Source of the DNA: Candidatus Kuenenia stuttgartensis | Lineage (GTDB): Bacteria; Planctomycetota; Planctomycetia; Planctomycetales; Planctomycetaceae | Direction of reading: 5' to 3' | DNA: 43,732 nucleotides | Assembly (NCBI GenBank): GCA_945904015.1 | Contig: CAMDPK010000049.1 | Coordinates: forward strand, 1-43,732 | Shown: positions 1 through 8,766 of the stretch, one piece after another | Numbering within the stretch: position 1 is the first letter of the stretch | How the letters are laid out: each line of letters begins with the position of its first letter | Notes under the pieces: generated by a model | Databases searched by the model: none | What the model saw: the letters and a program-made list of their open reading frames with translations, nothing else | Told to the model about the DNA's origin: nothing | Position numbers and translations under genes: made by a program

Positions 1-1
1 C

Positions 2-877
2 GGCTTCGTCGTGTTGCTCGATCATCAGGGAGCACCGGTCAACGGCGCGATGAACTGGTCGAACGGGTTCATGCCCGCCGCGTATCAAGGGGTGCCGTTC
101 CGCAGCAGTGGCGAGCCGATCGCGTATCTCACGCCGCCGAAGTCCGTGACGACCGAGCGACAGCGATCACGGCTCGACCTGCTCAAAGAATGGAACTCGC
201 GTTACGCCGCCGAGCATCCGGCGGAAAGCGATCTCGCCGCGCGGGTCGGAGCTTACGAGCTGGCGTTTCGCATGCAGACGAGTGCCAGCGAATGCACGGA
301 CCTCAGCCGCGAGCCGGATCACATTCAGCGACAGTATGGTCTCGACGACAAGGTGACCGCACACTTCGGAAAGAACTGTCTGTTGGCTCGGCGAATGGTG
401 GAGCGTGGCGTGCGGTTCGTGCAGCTTTACAGCGGTGGCAACGAGGGCCCCAAAGCCTGGGATGCTCATGACGACCTCAAGAAGAATCACGATTTGCACT
501 GCGCCGAAACCGACGGGCCGATCGCGGCGTTGTTGGAGGATCTCGACGCCCGCGGACTGCTCGACACGACGCTCGTGATCTGGGGCGGCGAATTCGGACG
601 CTCACCAGTCGCCGAGAACGGCAAAGGCCGCGACCATCATCCCAAAGGTTTTTCGATGTGGATGGCCGGAGGCGGAATTAAGGGTGGCGTCACTCACGGA
701 GCGACCGACGAGTTCGGCTACGAAGCCATCGAAGCCCGCGTCTCCGTTCCTGATCTGCACGCCACGATCCTGCATCAGCTCGGCCTGGATCACAAACGAC
801 TCACCTACCGCTTCACCGGCCGCGATTACCGCCTCACCGACGTCAGCGGCAAGGTGTTGCACGAGTTGTTGACGTGA
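2..877 (+). CDS. DUF1501 family protein, C-terminal part (cut by window start)
   Basis: This is the 3' part of a gene whose reading frame is open at the first base of the window, so the true start lies outside; the ATG at 11 is internal. The protein belongs to the DUF1501 family (alkaline-phosphatase/sulfatase-like fold), typically Tat-exported in planctomycetes and encoded with DUF1549/DUF1553 proteins. The assignment rests on segment-by-segment similarity to the complete DUF1501 protein at 35394-36815: both have LLARRxVExGVRFVQ, IWGGEFGRxPV, a DHxPxGF segment, and a DLHAT..LH.LG.DHKRLT segment near the end. Its DUF1553 partner is probably just upstream of the window. The biochemical role of the family is not established; export and a role in polysaccharide or sulfated-substrate metabolism are inferred from family context. 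Confidence 0.9.
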   Translation, partial: GFVVLLDHQGAPVNGAMNWSNGFMPAAYQGVPFRSSGEPIAYLTPPKSVTTERQRSRLDLLKEWNSRYAAEHPAESDLAARVGAYELAFRMQTSASECTDLSREPDHIQRQYGLDDKVTAHFGKNCLLARRMVERGVRFVQLYSGGNEGPKAWDAHDDLKKNHDLHCAETDGPIAALLEDLDARGLLDTTLVIWGGEFGRSPVAENGKGRDHHPKGFSMWMAGGGIKGGVTHGATDEFGYEAIEARVSVPDLHATILHQLGLDHKRLTYRFTGRDYRLTDVSGKVLHELLT

Positions 878-904
878 TAGTCGATGTTACTTGGAGTTTG
901 ATGG

Positions 905-2990
905 CTACTTGGCCAGCCACTGCACCGCGTCGATGACAACGTAGCCGTCGGAATCAGCGTTCGAGATCGTCACCGTTGCTGGACCTTCGTTCGTGAAGTC
1001 GAACATTCCGAGCGACTGAAACTCGCCGTTGGTCGATGTGAACGACCTTCTTGCCTTCGGTGGAGTGGACTTCGATGGCAACTTTCGATGAGCGATTCGC
1101 ATTCGGCGGGCACGCGACGAGGACTTCGTAACGGCCGGGCTGGGGGAGTTTGGCAGTGAAGCGGGCGGTGGCTTTGCCGTCCTTGGCCGCGCCGTCATGG
1201 CGATAGCCGTTGCCGATGTAGTTCGATGACGCGCTGCTGGCCTGCCAGTCGCCTGTGAGCTGCGCGTCGTCATCGTCCACGACTACGCCGGGAAGTTTTT
1301 TCGGATCGAGGAACGACTTCGCGGTTTTCGGTTTGGAGGCGTCGGCGTATTCGAGCACCTGGCCGTCCTTGAGCAGTTGCTCGCGGAGTTTCGCGTAGGC
1401 CACGTCTTGCACGGCGAGGTTGCCGTCGATCGCCAGGACCGCCGCTGTCGCGCCGCTTTGGCCGAGGATCATGAAGACCGGCTCCATGCGAATGCTGCCG
1501 AACGCGATGTGCGAACTGCTCAGGCAGATCGTCACGATCAGGTTGTCGCACTGGCCGCGCTGTGGCACGAGCGACCCGAACGCGATCACATACGGCGAGA
1601 TTCCGACCCCGATGTCCCCTTCGTTCTGCACGGAGCCGTCGGGCGTGATGTACCGCTGCACGTTGTGCGAGTCGATCGTGTAGCTCCCCATGCCGACCGA
1701 ATCGGGCGTCGGCTTCTTCTTCGTCAGTTCGTTCTCGGTCATCACGAACTGGCCGATCATGCGGCGAGCCTCGCGGACGTAGATTTGATGCGGCCAATGG
1801 CCGTTGTCGGTGAATTCGTCTTTCGGCAGGCCCCACTTTCGCATCCGCTCGCGGACGTCGGCCGGCACCCGCGGATCGTTCGTCACGAAGTACAGCCAAC
1901 CCTGCTGATACCGTCGATGCTCGGCGAGGATTTCCCGCCGGCGTTCGTAGCTGGCCTCGGGATAGTCGTAGTTCATGCCGATGTTGTCGGTGCTGAACGG
2001 GCCGTGGTTGTTCGTGTCGGTCTTGTGATTGGGGAGCGGGTCGAACTTGTCGAAGGTCTCCTTCCAGCCGGCCTCATAGATGCGGACGAGCAGTTCGTAT
2101 TGCTGCGGGTCGTAGCCGTCGGGCTTCGGGAACGGGATGCGGTTTTCGGGATGGTCGGTCGCGCACCAGCGGTAGCAATACGCCTGCACGCGCTTGTCGG
2201 CCGAGCCGTATTCGCCGGGCGGTTCGGTGCTGATTCGCGGCAGCACGCCGGACGACGGATCGCCGGGAACGACATACGGGCTGATCTTCGTCTTGAGCAC
2301 CCCGAAGTGATGCCGATGATGCAGCACTCCGGTTTGCACGCCGTTCCACTTCTCACCGTAAACCGAGTTCGCCTCGCGGCCGACGTGATGATCGACCCCG
2401 GCCGCCGCGAGCAGATCGCCCTCATAGGTCGCGTCGAGGAACATCTTCCCGGCGAACGTCTTGCCGGAGAGCATCGTGATGCTGGTGATGCGGTCGCCAG
2501 ACTTCTTGACTCCTGCGGCACGATCGAGCCACTCGTCGCGATGCACGGGAATCTGGAACTCCTTAGAAAAAACCTCGAAGACTTGCTCGGCGACATGCGG
2601 CTCGAAAATCCACATCGTGCGATTCTCGCCGTCGATGGCGGGCGTCCCTTGCCCCTTGTTGCCGTACTCGGCCTGCTTCTGCCAGCGCCACGTCTGCGCC
2701 TTCTGATACTCCTTCCACACGCGGTGATAGAAGTCTCGCGACAGACCGCCGATAACCCCCTTGTTGCCGGTGTCGGTGAACCCCAGCCCGCCGCTCGACA
2801 ACCCGCCGAGATGCTTGTCCGGGCCAACGACGATCACCGACTTCCCCATCTTCTTCGCCTGCACGGCGGCGATGACCCCCGACGACGTGCCGCCATAGAC
2901 GATGACGTCCGCCTCGAACTTCTCGGCGGCAAAGGTCGATGTTCGAGTTGCCAGAAGCAGCGTCACACAAATGATCGAGCGAAGTTTCAT
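905..2990 (-). CDS. Secreted FAD-dependent oxidoreductase, frameshifted near C-terminus
   Basis: A signal peptide (MKLRSIICVTLLLATRTS) is followed by a Rossmann-type FAD site VIVYGGTSSGVIAA, GGLSSGG and DATYEGDLLAAAG, typical of the FAD_oxidored family found beside secreted polysaccharide enzymes. The C-terminus is a golvesin/xanthan-lyase-type beta domain. The start is ATG 2990 with GGAAC upstream; an in-frame TTG at 3002 is less likely. The main frame stops at 954 with a tail unlike the family. A +1 shift near 1030-1045, just after KKVVHID, restores the expected ending (NGEFQSLGMFDF ... VVIDAVQWLAK) and stops at 905. This is a real frameshift or a sequence error; the flavin domain is intact either way. 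It is divergent from the oxidoreductase at 3083. The substrate is unknown. Confidence 0.85.
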
Positions 2991-3082
2991 AGATTGTTCC
3001 AATGGTGACGATGAGATTCGTGGTTACCCTGTCACTTGGGTAGCCTCAGTTCAAATTGCAACGCAGCCCGAAGGACATTTCC

Positions 3083-4987
3083 ATGATGACCATGAAGCGA
3101 CACCCATCACTCATCCTCGCATGTCTCATGCTTGCCTCACAGCCACTTCATGCTTCGGATGCGGCGGTCGAGAAGGTGGAGGTTGTCGTTTATGGCGGGA
3201 CGCCGGGCGGGGTGATGGCGGCGGTCGAGGCGGCGCGGCATGGGCATCGGGTGGCCTTGATCAATGTGAGCAATCATGTCGGCGGTGTCATCAGTGGCGG
3301 GCTGACGAACACGGACATCGGCAATCGCGCGACCCTGGGCGGACTGGCTCAGGAGTTCATCGACACCACGGTGAGCTACTACCGGGACAAGTATGGCAAA
3401 GAGTCGCCGCAGTATCTCGCGTGCAAGAACGGGCGGAAGTTTGAGCCGCATGTGGCGGAGCTGACCTTTGAGAAGATGCTGAAAGCGCAGCCGGGCATCA
3501 CCGTGTGGAAGGGGCATCGCTACCACTCCGTCACGCTGGAGGGCGGGCGCATCACGGCGCTGGTGGTGGATGATCTGGCGGCGAAAAGCACGCGTACCTT
3601 CACGGGCGAGGTGTTCATCGACGCGAGCTATGAGGGCGATCTGATGGCGGGCGCGAAGGTGCCGTATCGCGTCGGGCGCGAGGGGACGGAGGAGTTTGGC
3701 GAGACGCTCGCAGGCATCAGCATTGGGCCGGACAAGGGCAAGGCGGACAAGCTGCTGATGGCCTACAACTACCGCGTCTCCATCACCAAGCGGACGGAGA
3801 ACCGCGTACACTTCCCGAAGCCCGGCCACTATGACCCAGAGCCATTCCGCGAGAGGTATGGCGCGCGAATCCTGAGCGGGAAAAAAATAAAAACCTTCGG
3901 CGATCTCTTCATCAGCAAGCCGGGCGCGAATGACAAGCATGACGCGAACTGGTGCGACCTCGTGGACGGCAGCCACGACTACCCCGAGGCGGACTGGGAG
4001 ACGCGGGCGAAGATCGAGGCGCAGCATCGCGACTACTTCCTCAGCCTGCTGTGGTATCTGCAAAACGATCCCGAACTGCCGGAGACTTTTCGTTCGGACG
4101 CGCAGCAGTGGGGCCTGCCGAAAGATGAGTTCGCCGACAACGGCCATTTTCCGTATCAGCTCTATGTGCGCGAGGCACGTCGCATGGTCGGCCGCTATGT
4201 GATGCGCGAGAGCGACCTCACGCAAAACCGCCAGAAGCCCGATGGCGTGTGCGCGGGCAGCTATGGCGTGGACTGCCACATCATTCAGCGGCTCATGGTC
4301 GATGGAAAGCTGCGCGTAGATCGCACGCCGCACATCTCGGTCGATCCGTATGACATCCCGTATGCCAGCCTGACGCCGCCTGAGCCTGGCAATCTGCTCG
4401 TGCCCGTGTGCTGCTCGACCACGCATGTCGTCTATTGCTCGCTGCGCATGGAGCCGACCTACATGATGCTCGGCCACGCCTCGGGCGCGGCGGCGCATCT
4501 CGCCATCGCCGGCAGGACGACGGTACAGGAAATCGACACCGGCAAGCTGCGCGAGATCTTGAGCCAGGAAGGCATGGTGCTCAGCGCCGGGTCAACGCGG
4601 CCGACGGTCGAAGCGAAGAAGGTACACGTTGCCGTGAATGAGAAACCTGCCTCGCCTGTCGCTGCCACTGACGCACAACTTGTCTCCGACGTGAAGTTCC
4701 TCGTGGCAAAAAAGATCGTGGATGAACCCGACTACTGGCTGGCCAACGCCACCAAGCGCGGATCATGCGATGGGGCCAGAGTGTCCACAATGCTGCACAA
4801 CATGGCGCGTCACTTTGAACCTGAGACCACCGCCACCGACGGCCTCCAAGTGCTCCTTCAGCGCAAGGTCTTCCGCTCCGCCACCTACTGGAAAGAGAAA
4901 GCGACCGCTGGCGGCAAATGCGGCGGCGAAAATGTTCGCACCGTCATCCGCAACTTCGTTCAAGCTGCCGAGCAGTCACGGCCATGA
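3083..4987 (+). CDS. Secreted FAD-dependent oxidoreductase with C-terminal tandem repeat
   Basis: A 634-aa protein with a signal peptide (about residues 1-25) and a flavin domain with VVVYGGTPGGVMAA, GGVISGGL, DASYEGDLMAGA and, late in the domain, RMEPTYMMLGHASGAAA. The family is FAD_oxidored; the reaction is unassigned. The start is ATG 3083 because AAGGA lies 7 nt upstream. After the flavin domain come two repeats of about 45 residues, both matching YW...A..G.C.G..V.T...N with one Cys each. It is closely similar to the protein at 11006-13246 but has these repeats in place of the PKD/golvesin tail. The stop overlaps an ATG (ATGA, 4984-4987). Its GC-rich style (runs of gcg, cgg, gcgg) is like the third oxidoreductase and unlike the cassette that separates them. 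Confidence 0.9.
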   Translation: MMTMKRHPSLILACLMLASQPLHASDAAVEKVEVVVYGGTPGGVMAAVEAARHGHRVALINVSNHVGGVISGGLTNTDIGNRATLGGLAQEFIDTTVSYYRDKYGKESPQYLACKNGRKFEPHVAELTFEKMLKAQPGITVWKGHRYHSVTLEGGRITALVVDDLAAKSTRTFTGEVFIDASYEGDLMAGAKVPYRVGREGTEEFGETLAGISIGPDKGKADKLLMAYNYRVSITKRTENRVHFPKPGHYDPEPFRERYGARILSGKKIKTFGDLFISKPGANDKHDANWCDLVDGSHDYPEADWETRAKIEAQHRDYFLSLLWYLQNDPELPETFRSDAQQWGLPKDEFADNGHFPYQLYVREARRMVGRYVMRESDLTQNRQKPDGVCAGSYGVDCHIIQRLMVDGKLRVDRTPHISVDPYDIPYASLTPPEPGNLLVPVCCSTTHVVYCSLRMEPTYMMLGHASGAAAHLAIAGRTTVQEIDTGKLREILSQEGMVLSAGSTRPTVEAKKVHVAVNEKPASPVAATDAQLVSDVKFLVAKKIVDEPDYWLANATKRGSCDGARVSTMLHNMARHFEPETTATDGLQVLLQRKVFRSATYWKEKATAGGKCGGENVRTVIRNFVQAAEQSRP

Positions 4988-5083
4988 TGTACTTGGGCAA
5001 TCGCAGGATCGAAGGAAACGTCGGTCCCGCGTATGCTGCAAAACGTGAGTCGGCGATCAAGGCGAATCTGAGAGGGCTGGGTG

Positions 5084-6319
5084 ATGGCTCGTAAGAAGGC
5101 GGCGAAATCGAAGACATCAACGACTTCACTCGCTCCGCGACGGTCGTCGGAACAACTCTCAATTCCCACTGGCTATGTTGAGCTTTTGGACGAGATCAAG
5201 GGCCGCATCCGTTCGGCTCAGATCAAAGCCGCGTTGGCCGTGAATTCCGAACTGATCATGCTCTATTGGAGCATCGGTCGCGACATCGTTCAGCGTCAGG
5301 AGCGTGAGGGTTGGGGGAAGTCTGTTGTTGACCGATTGGCCAGCGACCTACAGCGAGCGTTTCCCGAGATGTCCGGCTTCTCGGCACGCAACATTTGGCG
5401 AATGCGTGCGTTCTATGTGGCGTATGCGACCGCACCGGCAATTGTCCCACAGCCTGCGGGACAATTGGTTCGCGGCAATCGTCCGTCATCGAGCACCGAG
5501 ATTCCCGCGCCACCTGCGAGGGAATCGGACGGCCCAATTCTGCCGCAGCTTGCGGCAGAAATTCCGTGGTTCCACAACGTCGTTCTGATCGAGAAGGTGA
5601 AAGACCAGGCTCAGCGCCTTTGGTACGCCCAGCAAACCACAGCCAACGGCTGGTCTCGTTCGATGCTGCTGCACTGGATCGAGTCCGATCTTTTCGCTCG
5701 CCAAGGCAAAGCTGTCACCAACTTCCACAGCACGCTTCCCGCACCGCAGTCGGACCTCGCGCAGCAACTGCTCAAAGATCCGTACAACTTCGATTTCCTG
5801 ACCCTCGCGACCGACGCCCACGAACGGGAGGCGGAAGCCGGGCTGATGGCTCACATCCGCCAGTTCTTGTTGGAACTGGGAGTCGGCTTTGCCTTCGTCG
5901 GTCAGCAATACCCGATCGAAGTCGGCGGCGAAGAGTTCGTGATCGACCTGCTGTTCTATCACTGCCGGCTGCACTGCTACTTCGTCATCGACTTGAAGAT
6001 GCGGTCGTTCGAGCCGGAGCACGCGGGCAAGATGAGTTTTTACCTGTCGGCGGTGGACGACCTGCTGCGAGACCCGGCGGTGGATCAACCGACCCTCGGC
6101 CTGATCCTCTGCCGCGACAAGAACCGGCTGATCGCCGAATACGCCCTGCGCGACATCCACAAACCGATCGGCGTCGCCGGTTGGGAAACCAAGCTCGTCG
6201 AGTCTCTTCCTAAAAACCTGCGCGGCAGCCTGCCGACAATCGAGGAACTCGAAGCCGAACTCTCCCGCAAACCCGCGCCGACAAAGCCACCGAAACGCCG
6301 GAGACGCACCGATGCTTGA
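5084..6319 (+). CDS. DUF1016 (YhcG-type) PDDEXK nuclease
   Basis: A 411-aa protein of the YhcG/DUF1016 family. An N-terminal helical DUF1016_N domain (about residues 28-110; IMLYWSIGRDI, WGKSVVDRLASDLQ, FPEMSGFSARNIWRMRAFY) precedes a C-terminal PD-(D/E)XK nuclease domain (about 250-390) with FVGQQYPIEVGGEEFVIDLL, FYHCRLHCYFVIDLK and NRLIAEYALR. The visible nuclease core is D in FVIDLLF and the later DLK. The linker at about residues 115-160 is unusually long and encoded by three DNA palindromes. Start: ATG 5084 with AGAGGG upstream; GTG 5081 is in frame. The family is linked to phage defence and restriction-modification loci. Here it is first in a four-gene cassette ahead of McrBC. The gene ends beside the start region of the McrB gene. 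Confidence 0.92.
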   Translation: MARKKAAKSKTSTTSLAPRRSSEQLSIPTGYVELLDEIKGRIRSAQIKAALAVNSELIMLYWSIGRDIVQRQEREGWGKSVVDRLASDLQRAFPEMSGFSARNIWRMRAFYVAYATAPAIVPQPAGQLVRGNRPSSSTEIPAPPARESDGPILPQLAAEIPWFHNVVLIEKVKDQAQRLWYAQQTTANGWSRSMLLHWIESDLFARQGKAVTNFHSTLPAPQSDLAQQLLKDPYNFDFLTLATDAHEREAEAGLMAHIRQFLLELGVGFAFVGQQYPIEVGGEEFVIDLLFYHCRLHCYFVIDLKMRSFEPEHAGKMSFYLSAVDDLLRDPAVDQPTLGLILCRDKNRLIAEYALRDIHKPIGVAGWETKLVESLPKNLRGSLPTIEELEAELSRKPAPTKPPKRRRRTDA

Positions 6320-6384
6320 ACAACTCGACAACCGACTGCGTTGCGTGCAACATCCACCGACTTTTACGAAGAGTTGAATTTCCA

Positions 6385-8766
6385 ATGACGCACTCTGATT
6401 TCGCAGCGACCATCCTGCGTAACCTGGCTCAGCCATCGTCCGATACTTCGGCCATCGCGATAGACGATCGACGGCGGAGAAATGCCGGGCGATGTATGAC
6501 GGCTCTGGCTTGCGCGAGGCTCGGGCAGTCCGGCAATCAACCGCAGCATGTCCGTCATTCGCTGTTTGAATGGAGTGGTGGAGTCATCGGGCTGCGCAAC
6601 TCACGAGTCGCCGATCAATTCTGGACGAACCTATTTCCTTCAGTTTCGGAGGAATTGCATTCGCTCGCCGACAACGGTCCGGTTGCATACCTCTTTCTTC
6701 ATTGGGATTTGGAGCAAGGTGTTTTTCATGCGTGGGCGGTTCCAGAGGACATTGCCGCCACTGCCGTCGCTGACGTCCCACGCGACGCTGTAACGGGCCG
6801 AAGGACTATTCTCATTTCCCCGGAGGACCACCAACTCAAGAACTCGCCAGATGCGCCAAGTTTTGCTCCCTACTACTCGCGCGTTGAGTTGAGTCCCTTT
6901 GAGCGTGAGAAACTGCTGGAAGCGATTAAGACCGATGACAACCTCAAGGAAGAACGACTTGCTTCCGAACTTCCGAATGATGCAGTGTCGCAAAACGTTG
7001 ACAGTGACGTGCCGGAGACGGCACTCGATGACGACAGCACCGATGAAGTGGTCGCTGCGACGTACACGAAGGACACGGTCCAATTCATTCTCGACTTGCC
7101 CGACCACGAAACAAACGGTGCTTGGCATGAGCAAAACAAGCGGCGTTACAAAGCGGTCCTTCGAGATCCGAGTCAGCAGATCGTCAACCAGCTTCGGTCC
7201 AAGTACATCCAACGATTGAGTCCCGCCGTTGCTGGCGGGAAGCGACATCTCTCGATCCTGAAAAAGAACGACTACGGCAAGGGCGGCTATCACGATCACT
7301 ATTGGTATGCGTTCTACGACCCAGCGACAGGGAGCAAGACGAAGTCGGTCCAACTCTATGTGCGATTTCTCGGACGCGAACGAGTTTGGAGGTACGGCCT
7401 CGCGATGGGGAATTATTGCGAGGAGTATCTTGACCGACTGGTCGCGGTGGTCGAGGCGAATCGATCTCTGGTCGCGGATTACATCCGGTCGGCTCCGGCG
7501 GACACACTGATTCGCCTCTATTCCGGTGAGGGCACGGTTCAACTCTCACCCTCGCAGTTTGCAGAATCGCTAGCTCAGCCCGCGAAAGCTCGGTTCGGCC
7601 TGGATGGACCGCTGACGGACATCGAGATCATTCGCGAGTTTCCGCTCGCGACTTTGGTGGACCATGCGGCGACGTTTGTGGACGAAGTCGGCGACTACTT
7701 CACATGGGCTTGGCCGTTCTTTGAAGCGGCGCGGACTGGGCATTGGAATGCGAGTGCCTCTAAGCCGGCGAAGGCCGAAATCATTGACGATGTGGACGAA
7801 GACGCCCCTGAGACGCTGAAGGAACTCGCCGAACTCACCGCGCTTCCGGAAGCATTTTTGGACGACTTGGAGGAAGCGTTGTGGGCGCGGCAACAAGCGA
7901 TCCTCGTCGGACCTCCCGGAACCTCGAAGACATTCGTTGCGCGGCAATTCGCCCGTTACTTCGCGCGTCTACGAAGTGGCCGCCCGCAAGGAAAGTCAGA
8001 CGTACTTTACATGCACGCGAACTGGACCTACGAGGACTTCTTCGAGGGACTGAAGCCGACGTCAAAAGATGGCGTCCTGAATTTTGAGCCTCGACTCGGA
8101 TTCTTTCTTGAATGGGTCCAGCAACTGAAGGACTACGCGCCTGAGTCGCGCCATGTGCTGGTGTTGGACGAGATCAACCGCTGCGATACGGCGGCTGTGC
8201 TGGGCGAGTTGTTGCAGTTACTCGAATACCGTGGCACAGAAGTGAGACTGTTATCCGGCCGCAGCTTTGTCTTTCCGAGCAATCTCTACATCATCGGCAC
8301 CATGAATAGCGCCGACCGCTCAATCGGTCGTTTGGACTTGGCACTGCGACGTCGGTTCCTTTGGTTGAATCTCCATTCGCAGCCCGACACGCTGGCCCGC
8401 TGGCTGAAACGGGCGGGAAACAATCCACTCGGTTTCAAGGCGGAGTCACTTGTGCGAGTCAACGAAGTTCTGGAAGAGCACGGCATCCCGCCCGAACAGC
8501 ACATCGGGCATGCCCTCTTCATGCTCCAGCGTCGCGGCGAAGACGACGTGACTTCACCGATGCTCGACATTCCGCTGAGCGAACGCCGCTTACGCCAAAT
8601 TGTTCGTTTCAGCGTGGTGCCGTATGTGCGGGAGTTGCTCACGATGCAATTCGGGCAGGCTGATTCGGACTTGCTTCGACAGATAGAAGACTTGTTGCTG
8701 GAGTGTGTGGACCGACCAACCTCAGACGCATCTGGAGTGCTGAACGATGGCGGACCGCAAGCTTGA
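6385..8766 (+). CDS. McrB-like AAA+ GTPase subunit of a modification-dependent restriction system
   Basis: A 793-aa protein. The C-terminal third is an McrB-type AAA+ motor: Walker A GPPGTSKT near residue 509, Walker B VLVLDEINR near 592, and the McrB signature GTMNSADRSIGRLDLALRRRF near 640. McrB hydrolyses GTP and drives the McrC nuclease on modified DNA. The roughly 480-residue N-terminal region is not a domain I can name. It has a first part (about 1-180; HSLFEWSGGVIGLRN, YLFLHWDLEQGVFHAW), an acidic spacer, and a second alpha/beta part (about 230-370; YHDHYWYAFYD, YVRFLGRERVWRYGL) that probably recognises the target. ATG 6385 is chosen; an in-frame TTG at 6316 overlaps the DUF1016 stop and could be used. 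The mcrC-like gene starts 20 nt inside the 3' end, indicating translational coupling. Confidence 0.9.
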   Translation: MTHSDFAATILRNLAQPSSDTSAIAIDDRRRRNAGRCMTALACARLGQSGNQPQHVRHSLFEWSGGVIGLRNSRVADQFWTNLFPSVSEELHSLADNGPVAYLFLHWDLEQGVFHAWAVPEDIAATAVADVPRDAVTGRRTILISPEDHQLKNSPDAPSFAPYYSRVELSPFEREKLLEAIKTDDNLKEERLASELPNDAVSQNVDSDVPETALDDDSTDEVVAATYTKDTVQFILDLPDHETNGAWHEQNKRRYKAVLRDPSQQIVNQLRSKYIQRLSPAVAGGKRHLSILKKNDYGKGGYHDHYWYAFYDPATGSKTKSVQLYVRFLGRERVWRYGLAMGNYCEEYLDRLVAVVEANRSLVADYIRSAPADTLIRLYSGEGTVQLSPSQFAESLAQPAKARFGLDGPLTDIEIIREFPLATLVDHAATFVDEVGDYFTWAWPFFEAARTGHWNASASKPAKAEIIDDVDEDAPETLKELAELTALPEAFLDDLEEALWARQQAILVGPPGTSKTFVARQFARYFARLRSGRPQGKSDVLYMHANWTYEDFFEGLKPTSKDGVLNFEPRLGFFLEWVQQLKDYAPESRHVLVLDEINRCDTAAVLGELLQLLEYRGTEVRLLSGRSFVFPSNLYIIGTMNSADRSIGRLDLALRRRFLWLNLHSQPDTLARWLKRAGNNPLGFKAESLVRVNEVLEEHGIPPEQHIGHALFMLQRRGEDDVTSPMLDIPLSERRLRQIVRFSVVPYVRELLTMQFGQADSDLLRQIEDLLLECVDRPTSDASGVLNDGGPQA

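Noticed and set aside
1377..3008. 543-codon open frame on the + strand
   Set aside because: It is antisense to the FAD oxidoreductase gene, an effect of GC-rich codons; the translation is Arg/His/Asp-rich without motifs.
3137..4498. 453-codon open frame on the - strand
   Set aside because: Antisense shadow of the second FAD oxidoreductase; no motifs, biased composition.
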